Shown: piece after piece, positions 52,249-61,345 of the stretch
How positions within the stretch are numbered: the stretch's first letter is position 1
How the letters are laid out: every line of letters begins with the position of its first letter
From: Verrucomicrobium spinosum DSM 4136 = JCM 18804
GTDB taxonomy: Bacteria > Verrucomicrobiota > Verrucomicrobiia > Verrucomicrobiales > Verrucomicrobiaceae
DNA length: 64,000 nucleotides
Direction: 5' to 3'
Assembly (NCBI RefSeq): GCF_000172155.1
Contig: NZ_ABIZ01000001.1
Span: 4,497,105-4,561,104, forward strand
Position numbers and translations under genes: made by a program
Notes under the pieces: model-generated
Database searches by the model: none
What the model saw: only the letters and a program-made list of their open reading frames with translations
What the model was told of the DNA's origin: nothing

Positions 52249-52935
52249 GTGAAACGAAGCCTCAACACCCGTGAAAAACGCCTGCTCACGCTGTGCGTCG
52301 TCACCATCGTTATGGGCGTCAATGCCTATGCGTTCCAGGAGTTCAACTCCCGCCGCAAAGCTTTGACCTCGAACCTGGAAACGCTCAAGAAACAGACGGT
52401 GGGTGACAGCATGCTGCTCAACGACCGCCCCTTCTGGACCAAGCGACAGGCTTGGTTGAACAGGTCCATGCCCTACACGAACTCCGCGGGCAAATCGCAA
52501 GGTCAGCTGCTGGAGGATCTGCGCAATCAGGCCCTTGATCTCGGTTTGAAGGTGGAGAACGAAACCCTGCTGGAGGCACTCGCGCTCGACCATGCCAATG
52601 AAGTGGCCGTCAACCTCCGCCTCAAGGGCGACCAGGAGATCATGCTGCGCTGGCTGCTGACCCTGCAGTCTCCGGAGAAATTCACAGCGGTGAAGAACAT
52701 CGAACTGGAGCTGGACACCCGCTCTCGTGAAAAGACTCCGCAAGCTCAGTGCAACATCACGGTGGCGCGGTGGTTCAATCCCAATCCACCCCCGAATGCC
52801 GCACCGCCGGAACCCCACCTCCAGCCCCAGCCAGCCGCTGAACCTGCTCCTGCGCCAGTTCCGGCCCCGGCTCCGGCGGACAATCCTTTGGAAATGACAT
52901 CGCCCTTGGAGGTGCCCAATCCCCTCGCCAGCTAA
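52249..52935 (+). CDS. gspM: GspM/PilO-like assembly platform protein
   Basis: A 228-residue protein with a GTG start (52249). One membrane segment (about 12-30), then a periplasmic coiled coil (FQEFNSRRKALTSNLETLKKQ), a ferredoxin-like domain (VAVNLRLKGDQEIMLRWLLTLQ) and a Pro/Ala-rich C-terminal tail. Order after gspL and topology fit GspM/PilO. It pairs with GspL in the platform. Confidence 0.72.
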   Translation: MKRSLNTREKRLLTLCVVTIVMGVNAYAFQEFNSRRKALTSNLETLKKQTVGDSMLLNDRPFWTKRQAWLNRSMPYTNSAGKSQGQLLEDLRNQALDLGLKVENETLLEALALDHANEVAVNLRLKGDQEIMLRWLLTLQSPEKFTAVKNIELELDTRSREKTPQAQCNITVARWFNPNPPPNAAPPEPHLQPQPAAEPAPAPVPAPAPADNPLEMTSPLEVPNPLAS

Positions 52936-52949
52936 GACAAAACCCTGCC

Positions 52950-53606
52950 ATGAAAGCTTCCTTCTTCCTCCGACTCGCCACCGTCCTCGGCCTGGCACCT
53001 GCGTTGGTCATGGCTGCGGATCAGCCAGCCACAGATCCGGATCTTCCCAAATCGTTTGATCCCAGCGTCGCCGACGGACTGCTGGCGGCACCGCCTTTCA
53101 CCCGCTCGCTCGACCTCTCCGATTCACTGGTACTCACTGGCATCGCCTATATTGAGGGCAAGCCTGTGGCCACCATCCTGAACAAACAGACCAAAGAGAA
53201 CTTCGTGGTCAGTGAGACGCCCAATGCCCAAGGCTGGAAGCTGGCGGAAACCAGCGCCACAGTCCAGCTCAGCCGTACCCAGGCCAAGATCATGGTGGGA
53301 GCGGAGATGGTCACCGTCCGCTACAGCAACGAGCAACTTTCCCCCGAGTCCATGAAAAAAGGCGGCTTCCGCCCTGGTGGTTCGGACCATCGTGGTGGCG
53401 ATGACGGTCCGCGCCGTGAGCGCCGCGGCCCCAGCGAGGAAGATCGCCAGCGCTTCATGTCCCTCTCTGAGAAAGCGCGCGAGAAGTTCATCCATGAGAT
53501 GCGCGACTCCCGAGAGAAAATGCAGAACGCCACCCCGGAAGAACGGACCTCCTACGCCAAGAAGATCTTCGAACGCGTGGAACGGGAGGACAAAGGCGGA
53601 CGTTGA
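52950..53606 (+). CDS. Periplasmic PilP/GspC-like secretion protein
   Basis: A 218-residue protein with a signal peptide (1-22, ending VMAAD). Residues about 45-125 resemble the homology-region domain of PilP/GspC (FTRSLDLSDSLVLTGIAYIEGKPVATILNKQTKENFVV). These domains link the inner-membrane platform to the secretin. The C-terminal 80 residues are highly charged (RRERRGPSEEDRQRF, then a helix), not part of that fold. It precedes the secretin gene by 97 bp. Assignment is by fold-like pattern and position. Confidence 0.65.
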   Translation: MKASFFLRLATVLGLAPALVMAADQPATDPDLPKSFDPSVADGLLAAPPFTRSLDLSDSLVLTGIAYIEGKPVATILNKQTKENFVVSETPNAQGWKLAETSATVQLSRTQAKIMVGAEMVTVRYSNEQLSPESMKKGGFRPGGSDHRGGDDGPRRERRGPSEEDRQRFMSLSEKAREKFIHEMRDSREKMQNATPEERTSYAKKIFERVEREDKGGR

Positions 53607-53703
53607 CCACCGCCCTGCCCTCTTCTGAACAAGCTCTCCCAGCTTCACGCTCTGGCTTTGCCATCGCATCGACCGACTCCCTTTTTACTCTTCTCACTTC
53701 CTC

Positions 53704-56370
53704 ATGCGTCTCCCCATCCTCACGCACAGTCCCAGCCTGAAGCATTGCCTGCCTCTTCTGGCAGGATGTCTCCTGAGCACTGCGGCCCAAGCGCAGATTC
53801 GCGGTAACACCTCAAACCCCAGCACCTCCACCAGCCCTTCCCAGTTCCGGGCGCTGCAAAGCGTGCCCGCCGAAGATCGCCTGGAGACCACGGGTCTGGT
53901 GGCGCAAACTGAGGTGCCCGCTCCGCCACCAGGCGGCCCCACCAGTCCCGGAGGTCCGGGTGGCCCTGGCGGCGGGCCGGGAGGTCCCGGTGGCGGCTCG
54001 CCCTTTGGCGGTGGCAGTGGGTTTGGAGGACGGAGCAGTTTCCGCGGAGGCGGCTCCGGCCCCGGCGGCAGCTCGGATGTGGAGACATTCCGCATCGAAG
54101 GCGACAAGGTGTCCCTACAATTCCCCAACAACACCATTACGGACATCCTCGGAATCTACGAGCGCCTGACGGAAAAGACACTGATCAAGGACACGGCCAT
54201 CTTTGAAGGTCAGACCATCAGTCTCGTCACTCCCAAGCCAGTGGACAAAGCTGAGGCCATCAAGTTGATCGAGGCCGCCCTCCTTACGAACGGCTACGCC
54301 ATCGTGGCAGAGCCAGGAGGCACCAGTTCCCGCATTCTCTCGACCAAAGCCCAGGGAACCTCCGGCGCCCAGTTCTCCCAAGGGGTGCGCTTCTATCAGA
54401 GCGCCTCAGACCTCCCCAGCAACGAGACGATCGTGAGTTATTTCATGCCCCTCACGTTCCTGAACCCCACCGAGGCAGCGACGATGCTCGGTGGCCATGT
54501 GGGGCTCAATCCCTACGGTCGTATCACTCCGGTGCTGGCTCCCGCCGGTCTGCTCATCACGGAGAACGCCAACATCGTAAAGCAACTGGTGGCCATCCGC
54601 GAGGTCATCGACGCCCCCGCCACCTCCAGCGCCCTGGTGACAAAGTTTGTGACTCTGAAGTATGCGGATGCCGCCACTGTCGCGCAGATCGTGCAGGCCA
54701 CGCTGGACGCCCAGGCCACGGATTCGCAGACCAAGGGCATCACCACCATCCGCGGCCAGGCCATCAATCTGGGAGGAAACAACCAACAGCCCCAACAGCA
54801 GGCGCAGCCGCAGATCCAGATTACCCAGGGCAATCGCAGCAACCCCAACGACCCGAACGCCCAGAAGGTGCGAGCCAGTTCCCAAGTGGTGGCGGACACC
54901 CGCTTGAACCAGGTCCTCATCGTCGCAGAGCCCGATGACTACATATACATCACCAGCCTCATCCTGGAATTCGACAAACCCGTTGAGGTGCCCACACCCT
55001 ACGAGCGCAAACTGAAGAACATCTACTCCGTGGATGTGATTTCCGTACTGGCCGATCTGCTGCGCGAATCCACCAGCGGCTCCACCCAGCTTCCTGGGGG
55101 TGGCACGCTCACCCAGCAAAACCAGGCACTCACCACCAGCAGCAACCAGTTTCTCACCGGCCGGAGCAACACCACAGCCCGCGGCGGCACCTTCAGCGGG
55201 GCTTCCACCTCCGCCTCTACGACAGGCACATCCACAGGGGTGGGCAGTCGTCCCGACCAGTTGATCGAGTCGGAAGAGGACAATGCGCCCATCTCCATCA
55301 TGATCAACAAGACGCGGATCATCGCCGACCCGCTGGCCAATGCGATCATCGTCATCGGGCCCAAGGAAAATCAGGACAAAGTGGATCTGCTACTGGACAA
55401 ACTCGACCGCAAGTCCCCACAGGTGTACCTTGCAACGGTGATCGGCCAGCTCACGCTCAGTGATGGCATGCAGATGGGTGTTGATTACCTCCAGAAGTTT
55501 GTCAGCACCGGCAGCAACAGCGGACTCTCCAGCGCTTTCATTGCCGGTCGTGAGGAAATCATCACGAACAATAACGTCGCCGACATGCGCGACAACTTGA
55601 TCACAACAGCACTGGCCAATGCCAAGGGCTTCAACATCTATGGTCAGCTCGGTCAGTCCCTCGACGTTTTCGTGTCCGCTCTGGAGACTACCAACAACTT
55701 CAAGGTGCTCTCCCGACCCAGCGTGTTTGCCTTGAACAACAAGCGCGCCGTGATCACCAGTGGTCAGAGCATTCCTGTGCCGGAGTCCAGCCTGGCCAAC
55801 GCCAGCAGCAACAACAACGGGACCGGCAACGTCACCACCACCATCACCTACAAGGATGTGGTGTTGAAGCTGGAAGTCATTCCACTCATCAATCCCGATG
55901 GCGATGTGACCCTCCGCGTGGCCCAGGTGAATGACACCGTGGTCGGCAACCAGATCGTGGCCCAGAACAATGTTCCCATCATTGGCACAGAACAGATCGC
56001 CACCACCGTCACCGTTCCCACCGGCAACACCGTCGTGCTTGGCGGGCTCATTACCGAGACCGACAAGAAGGACACCGAGGGCATTCCTGTTCTCAGCCGC
56101 ATTCCCGGGCTGGGACGTCTTTTCCGCGAAGACGTCACCAGCAAGGAGCGCAAGGAACTGGTCATCTTCATCCAACCCATGGTAGTGAATGATGACGGCT
56201 CACTGCAGCGCGCCAGCCTCCGCGAAGACCTTCGCACCAAGGTGGGCGAGGATGCCTACAAGGTCTTCCCTGATCGCGTTGTACCCAAGGCCACCCTCGT
56301 GGATCCCGAGCCTCCAAGAGACGACAAGCGCAAATGGTTTAATTTCAACCGCAAGCCAGCGGTCAAGTAA
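53704..56370 (+). CDS. gspD: Type II secretion secretin GspD
   Basis: An 888-residue outer-membrane channel protein. A signal peptide (1-27) is followed by a Pro/Gly-rich stretch (about 75-122). N-domains follow: SLQFPNNTITDILGIYERLT (N0) and ring-building repeats with VTKFVTLKYADAATVAQIVQ. The C-terminal secretin domain carries VFALNNKRAVITSGQSIPVPES, VPIIGTEQIATTVTVPTGNTVVLGGLI and IPVLSRIPGLGRLF. It forms the multimeric outer-membrane gate. It closes the operon, and a terminator follows. Confidence 0.95.
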   Translation: MRLPILTHSPSLKHCLPLLAGCLLSTAAQAQIRGNTSNPSTSTSPSQFRALQSVPAEDRLETTGLVAQTEVPAPPPGGPTSPGGPGGPGGGPGGPGGGSPFGGGSGFGGRSSFRGGGSGPGGSSDVETFRIEGDKVSLQFPNNTITDILGIYERLTEKTLIKDTAIFEGQTISLVTPKPVDKAEAIKLIEAALLTNGYAIVAEPGGTSSRILSTKAQGTSGAQFSQGVRFYQSASDLPSNETIVSYFMPLTFLNPTEAATMLGGHVGLNPYGRITPVLAPAGLLITENANIVKQLVAIREVIDAPATSSALVTKFVTLKYADAATVAQIVQATLDAQATDSQTKGITTIRGQAINLGGNNQQPQQQAQPQIQITQGNRSNPNDPNAQKVRASSQVVADTRLNQVLIVAEPDDYIYITSLILEFDKPVEVPTPYERKLKNIYSVDVISVLADLLRESTSGSTQLPGGGTLTQQNQALTTSSNQFLTGRSNTTARGGTFSGASTSASTTGTSTGVGSRPDQLIESEEDNAPISIMINKTRIIADPLANAIIVIGPKENQDKVDLLLDKLDRKSPQVYLATVIGQLTLSDGMQMGVDYLQKFVSTGSNSGLSSAFIAGREEIITNNNVADMRDNLITTALANAKGFNIYGQLGQSLDVFVSALETTNNFKVLSRPSVFALNNKRAVITSGQSIPVPESSLANASSNNNGTGNVTTTITYKDVVLKLEVIPLINPDGDVTLRVAQVNDTVVGNQIVAQNNVPIIGTEQIATTVTVPTGNTVVLGGLITETDKKDTEGIPVLSRIPGLGRLFREDVTSKERKELVIFIQPMVVNDDGSLQRASLREDLRTKVGEDAYKVFPDRVVPKATLVDPEPPRDDKRKWFNFNRKPAVK

Positions 56371-56402
56371 CGCCGGAGCCTGCCCCCCATTTTCATTCCA
56401 AA

Positions 56403-56440
56403 CCCCGCTGGTTGCCAAGCCAGCGGGGCTTCTTGTGTTT
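56403..56440 (+). terminator. Rho-independent terminator of the type II secretion operon
   Basis: CCCCGCTGG (56403-56411) pairs perfectly with CCAGCGGGG (56420-56428) around an 8-nt loop and is followed by CTTCTTGTGTTT. It lies 32 bp after the gspD stop codon. Confidence 0.85.
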
Positions 56441-56541
56441 GAGGATTCTCAGGATCTTCACAGAGCCTTCACGTCGAATTCATCCTTCCCTGCTGGTGAC
56501 ATTTGGGCGGGAGCTTACGGTGCCACACGCCTCTGGGCGGC

Positions 56542-57081
56542 ATGATGGACGAACCGGCTTCAACCTCCACTTCAACGACATCCGAGCATCGTGCCGGACC
56601 TGTGTCAGAGGGCAAGCAGCAACCCCGCCCCCGGTTACGATTCCCGGTGCTGTATTTCTTGCTCGCCATCATTCTTGGATTTCTTCTGTCACTCGCTGCA
56701 TTGGGAGCATTCCGCTGGGAGGTGAGGGAAATGTGCGAATGGACGGGGTCGAGACGCGACTACATCGCCTATCCGCTCGGAGTCCATACAAGCGTAGTTT
56801 ACGCCCCTTCCGCCCTGGAGTTACATCTCGCCAAGCACCATCCAGACAAGCTACAGCACCGATGGAGGAGCTACTCCCGGATTTCGCGGGGTTGGTTGGG
56901 GACCACGTATGCGTGCGGTCGCCCCAAGGGGTTCTTCGAGCTGCCCGGCTTCTGCATCGACAGGTTCATGGAAACTGCCAATGACACCGAGGTCCAGGCC
57001 CTTTATAACCTTGTGCGGTCCGGTAATGAAGCCGTGATCGAGATGCGGTTCCAGCAGTTGATGGAAGCAGCGATCCCCTGA
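56542..57081 (+). CDS. Single-pass membrane protein, unknown function
   Basis: About 179 residues from the ATG at 56542 (or 56545); an upstream in-frame ATG at 56503 exists. A Ser/Thr/Pro-rich cytoplasmic start is followed by one membrane segment (about 37-57: VLYFLLAIILGFLLSLAALG). The outer part has three Cys (MCEWTG, TYACGRP, PGFCID) and no recognised family. It stands alone between the secretin terminator and the repeat array. Confidence 0.65.
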   Translation: MMDEPASTSTSTTSEHRAGPVSEGKQQPRPRLRFPVLYFLLAIILGFLLSLAALGAFRWEVREMCEWTGSRRDYIAYPLGVHTSVVYAPSALELHLAKHHPDKLQHRWRSYSRISRGWLGTTYACGRPKGFFELPGFCIDRFMETANDTEVQALYNLVRSGNEAVIEMRFQQLMEAAIP

Positions 57082-57089
57082 GGCGGCCA

Positions 57090-59770
57090 GCCCGTCATAG
57101 CTCCGTTCGTGAGAACACGGAGGGTTCAAGCCATCTGCCTGATGCGCCTGGTCACTCATTCGCCCGAGCCATCCTACTTACCAAGCTCTTACGAACTCAG
57201 CCACGAGCTTCTTCTCGTCCCACCTCAGTCGTGGCTGCGTTCGTGAGAACGCGGAGGGTTCAAGCCATCTGCCTGATGCGCCTGGTCCCTCATTCGCCCG
57301 AGCCACCCTTACTGACCAAGTTCTGACGAACTCAGCCACAAGCTTCTTCTCGTCCCACCTCAGTCGTGGCTGCGTTCGTGAGAACGCGGAGGGTTCAAGC
57401 CATCTGCCTGATGCGCCTGGTCCTTCATTCGCCCGAGCCACCCTTACTGACCAAGTTCTGACGAACTCAGCCACAAGCTTCTTCTCGTCCCACCTCAGTC
57501 GTGGCTGCGTTCGTGAGAACGCGGAGGGTTCAAGCCATCTGCCTGATGCGCCTGGTCCTTCATCCGCCCGAGCCATCCTACTTACCAAGCTCTTACGAAC
57601 TCAGCCACGAGCTTCTTCTCGTCCCACCTCAGTCGTGGCTGCGTTCGTGAGAACGCGGAGGGTTCAAGCCATCTGCCTGATGCGCCTGGTCCCTCATTCG
57701 CCCGAGCCACCCTTACTGACCAAGTTCTGACGAACTCAGCCACAAGCTTCTTCTCGTCCCACCTCAGTCGTGGCTGCGTTCGTGAGAACGCGGAGGGTTC
57801 AAGCCATCTGCCTGATGCGCCTGGTCCTTCATTCGCCCGAGCCACCCTTACTGACCAAGTTCTGACGAACTCAGCCACAAGCTTCTTCTCGTTCCACCTC
57901 AGTCGTGGCTGCGCTCGTGAGAACGCGGAGGGTTCAAGCCATCAGCCTGATGCACTTGGTCCCTCATTCGCCCAAGCCACCCTTACTGACCAAGTTCTGA
58001 CGAACTCAGCCACAAGCTTCTTCTCGTCCCACCTCAGTCGTGGCTGCGCTCGTGAGAACGCGGAGGGTTCAAGCCATCTGCCTGATGCGCCTGGTCCTTC
58101 ATCCGCCCATGCCACCCTTACTGACCAAGTTCTGACGAACTCAGCCACGAGCTTCTTCTCGTCCCACCTCAGTCGTGGCTGCGCTCGTGAGAACGCGGAG
58201 GGTTCAAGCCATCTGCCTGATGCGCCTGGTCCCTCATTCGCCCGAGCCACCCTTACTGACCAAGTTCTGACGAACTCAGCCACAAGCTTCTTCTCGTCCC
58301 ACCTCAGTCGTGGCTGCGTTCGTGAGAACACGGAGGGTTCAAGCCATCTGCCTGATGCGCCTGGTTCCTCATTTGCCCAAGCCGCCCTTACTGACCAAGT
58401 TCTTACGAACTCTGCCACAAGCTTCTTTTCGTCTCACCTCAGTCGTGGCTGCGTTCGTGAGAACGCGGAGGGTTCAAGCCATCTGCCTGATGCGCCTGGT
58501 CCCTCATTTGCCCAAGCCACCCTTACTGACCAAGTTCTGACGAACTCAGCCACGAGCTTCTTCTCGTCCCACCTCAGTCGTGGCTGCGTTCGTGAGAACG
58601 CGGAGGGTTCAAGCCATCTGCGTGATGCGCCTGGTCCCTCATTCGCCCGAGCCCCCCTTACTGACCAAGTTCTGACGAACTCAGCCACAAGCTTCTTCTC
58701 GCCTCACCTCAGTCATAGCTGCGTTCGTGAGAACGCGGAGGGTTCAAGCCATCTGCCTGATGCGCCTGGTCACTCATTCGCCCGAGCCACCCTTACTGAC
58801 CAAGTTCTGACGAACTCAGCCACGAGCTTCTTCTCGTTCCACCTCAGTCGTGGCTGCGCTCGTGAGAACGCGGAGGGTTCAAGCCATCAGCCTGATGCAC
58901 TTGGTCCCTCATTCGCCCAAGCCACCCTTACTGACCAAGTTCTGACGAACTCAGCCACAAGCTTCTTCTCGTCCCACCTCAGTCGTGGCTGCGCTCGTGA
59001 GAACGCGGAGGGTTCAAGCCATCTGCCTGATGCGCCTGGTCCCTCATTCGCCCAAGCCACCCTTACTGACCAAGTTCTGACGAACTCAGCCACGACCTTC
59101 TTCTCGCCTCACCTCAGTCGTGGCTGCGTTCGTGAGAACGCGGAGGGTTCAAGCCATCTGCCTGATGCGCCTGGTCCCTCATTCGCCCGAGCCACCCTTA
59201 CTGACCAAGTTCTGACGAACTCAGCCACGAACTTCTTCTCGTCCCACCTCAGTCGTGGCTGCGTTCGTGAGAACGCGGAGGGTTCAAGCCATCTGCGTGA
59301 TGCGCCTGGTCCTTCATCCGCCCGAGCCACCCTTACTGACCAAGTTCTGACGAACTCAGCCACAAGCTTCTTCTCGTCTCACCTCAGTCGTGGCTGCGTT
59401 CGTGAGAACGCGGAGGGTTCAAGCCATCTGCCTGATGCGCCTGGTCCCTCATTCGCCCGAGCCACCCTTACTGACCAAGTTCTGACGAACTCAGCCACAA
59501 GCTTCTTCTCGTCCCACCTCAGTCGTGGCTGCGTTCGTGAGAACGCGGAGGGTTCAAGCCATCTGCCTGATGCGCCTGGTCCCTCATTCGCCCGAGCCAC
59601 CCTTACTGACCAAGTTCTGACGAACTCAGCCACGACCTTCTTCTCGCCTCACCTCAGTCGTGGCTGCGTTCGTGAGAACGCGGAGGGTTCAAGCCATCTG
59701 CCTGATGCGCCTGGTCCTTCATCCGCCCGAGCCATCCTACTTACCAAGCTCTTACGAACTCAGCCACGAT
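57090..59770. repeat. Long tandem array of REP-like (BIME) units, 135-bp period, about 20 copies
   Basis: AGGGTTCAAGCC recurs about 20 times from 57121 to 59684, spaced 134 or 135 bp. Each unit holds two hairpins in opposite orientation. Plus strand: GTGG then CTGCGTTC, loop GTGA, GAACGCGG. Minus strand: GTGG then CTGAGTTC, loop GTCA, GAACTTGG. Both match the family-1 hairpins at 24.1 and 33.8 kb. Units differ by point changes and come in two main forms (CTTACTGACC or CTACTTACC near the second hairpin). Minus-strand open frames of 45-residue repeats arise because the period is a multiple of three; they are not called genes. Confidence 0.9.
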
Positions 59771-60089
59771 CATCCGTCCGCCCCATCTCGTTATTGGTCA
59801 CGGCCATCGAGCCATCCTGAAAGGATGCCTCTCAGACCGCCACAACTCCATCGGAGTGGTGGCCCCTATCCCCTCCACCCTACGTAGAATCCCCAAACCC
59901 GCGTCAACGTTTGGCTTGTAGCCGCATCCTCTTCGAGGAAGAGCTTCGCCCCCGCATCTAACATCTAACATCTAACTCCCAGCCTCCGCAGGCTGAAGCC
60001 TGTACTCCGTGCAAGTTCAGCGCCCCCGCGCCGCCAACTGCCAACTGCCAACTGCCAACTGCCAACTGCCAACTGACGCACCGCCCCCC
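59771..60089. other. Intergenic region with heptanucleotide tandem repeats
   Basis: No gene. ATCTAAC occurs three times in tandem at 59956-59976. GCCAACT occurs six times in tandem at 60033-60074. The remaining sequence has short inverted repeats (GCATCC near 59812, CTCCATCGGAG near 59846). Confidence 0.7.
60033..60074. repeat. Heptanucleotide tandem repeat (GCCAACT, 6 copies)
   Basis: Six perfect copies end to end, 15 bp before the stop of the sialidase-like gene. A second heptamer, ATCTAAC, is repeated three times at 59956-59976. Confidence 0.9.
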
Positions 60090-61298
60090 CTACTCCAATC
60101 TCCCAAACATGATCCGCTCTTTACGACTCTCATCGCTGTCGCCCTGCGTCACTGACACATAGATCTTGCCAACGCCGTCATCATGAAAGGCCGGATACTG
60201 AAATGACTTCTCCGTTTCAAACCGGTACTTCCTCTCCCACCGTTTCCCATCTTTGGACACCTCGATGTTGAAAACACTGCGGGACACATTGTTGATTCTC
60301 GTGCTCTCCTGCCACCCGAGGTAATAGACCTCCCCAAACTTATCCAAGGTTGGCTTGGAACTCGCCCCATTCTGCACCAACGGGCGGTACTCATTCACAC
60401 TCCACGTCCGACCATCCGGGCTGGTGCTGAACGTGTAATTTCCATTCCCTCCCTCCTGCCTACAGATGGCCAGCCAGCTTCCGTCGGGGAGGCGGTTCGC
60501 GGAAGATTCCGTGAGTTTCAGTTCCATCGGCTGATTGTAGTGCCCCAAGACCTCAAAGGTATCGCCTGCCGCATTGAGCCGGCCCAAGGCGTTCTGTCCG
60601 CCGGGATAATTGTTCAGCGTCACATGCCACTGGCCGTCGATCCACTTGAACGAATCAAAGATGTAGAGACCGAAATCCACCGGCTTCCGCGTGAAACCCA
60701 CCGCCACGGCATCGGCATGGAAGTACTGAGGCTCCATGTCAAACGTGCCTGCTGCGGTCTTGATCTTCGTTTTGTGAAGTTCATTCGCAAACGTCCCCAT
60801 CTTCACATCATAGTCCACGTACCAGGTCACCGACTGCCGTCTCCCCGGTTCCTCGCTAGCGAAATAGAGCCGAAGCGTCCTCTCATTCAGTTTCAAAATG
60901 CGCGGCACAAAGCAGGCCCCTACCGGCAGGGTCACATTGGCAAAAACCTGCCCACCACGGGCGAAGTCATGTTGTGTCTCCACCTTCATGGCAGGCACAT
61001 CCACCACGGTCAGCGTGACATAGACAAAGGGCCATGCCGCAGCCTCACCCGGCTTTTCGTCATTGGCTTCGGCCACAATGTACGCCTTGTCCCCCACGAT
61101 CACGAACTCCGCATCGTGAGCCCCCTTCACATGGGGTTTGGTCACATTGATGAGACGCCCCAGCACCTTGTCCCCCTCTGCCTTGGCATCCCAACCCACA
61201 GGCAGCAATTTGGACTCAGCAGCGGCAGGACTGCCCCCCAATCCGCTGAAGGCGCAAACGGCGACGAAGGGCAAAAGGAAGGTTCTTCTCGTGAGCAT
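60090..61298 (-). CDS. Exported sialidase-like six-bladed propeller protein
   Basis: About 402 residues from the Met at 61298 (MLTRRTFLLPFVAVCAF), which gives a Tat-like signal; an open frame extends to 61337. The mature part has propeller-type strands and one clear Asp box (STSPDGRTW), with AVAVGFTRKPVDFGLYIFDSF and ISVTQGDSDESRK-like blocks near the end. The sialidase superfamily includes hydrolases of sialic acid and many uncharacterised members; the catalytic Arg triad is not evident to me, so no activity is assigned. It is downstream of the membrane protein gene on the same strand. Confidence 0.7.
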   Translation of the reverse strand: MLTRRTFLLPFVAVCAFSGLGGSPAAAESKLLPVGWDAKAEGDKVLGRLINVTKPHVKGAHDAEFVIVGDKAYIVAEANDEKPGEAAAWPFVYVTLTVVDVPAMKVETQHDFARGGQVFANVTLPVGACFVPRILKLNERTLRLYFASEEPGRRQSVTWYVDYDVKMGTFANELHKTKIKTAAGTFDMEPQYFHADAVAVGFTRKPVDFGLYIFDSFKWIDGQWHVTLNNYPGGQNALGRLNAAGDTFEVLGHYNQPMELKLTESSANRLPDGSWLAICRQEGGNGNYTFSTSPDGRTWSVNEYRPLVQNGASSKPTLDKFGEVYYLGWQESTRINNVSRSVFNIEVSKDGKRWERKYRFETEKSFQYPAFHDDGVGKIYVSVTQGDSDESRKERIMFGRLE

Positions 61299-61345
61299 GG
61301 ACGAGACCGTACGTCCCTGGAACAACCGCCCTATCACACAGAGTC

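Noticed and set aside
50986-52998. 670-codon minus-strand open frame
   Set aside because: It runs antisense to gspL and gspM and arises from high-GC codon use. The sense genes fit the operon.
57178-59633. Minus-strand open frames of 45-residue repeats (MAEFVRTW...) in the 135-bp array
   Set aside because: They exist because the unit length is a multiple of three and the hairpins are open in that frame. They lack ribosome sites, break at 134-bp units, and the DNA is better explained by REP-like hairpins.
57090-59770. CRISPR array
   Set aside because: Units are 135 bp and near-identical throughout; there are no short repeats separated by unique spacers and no cas genes.
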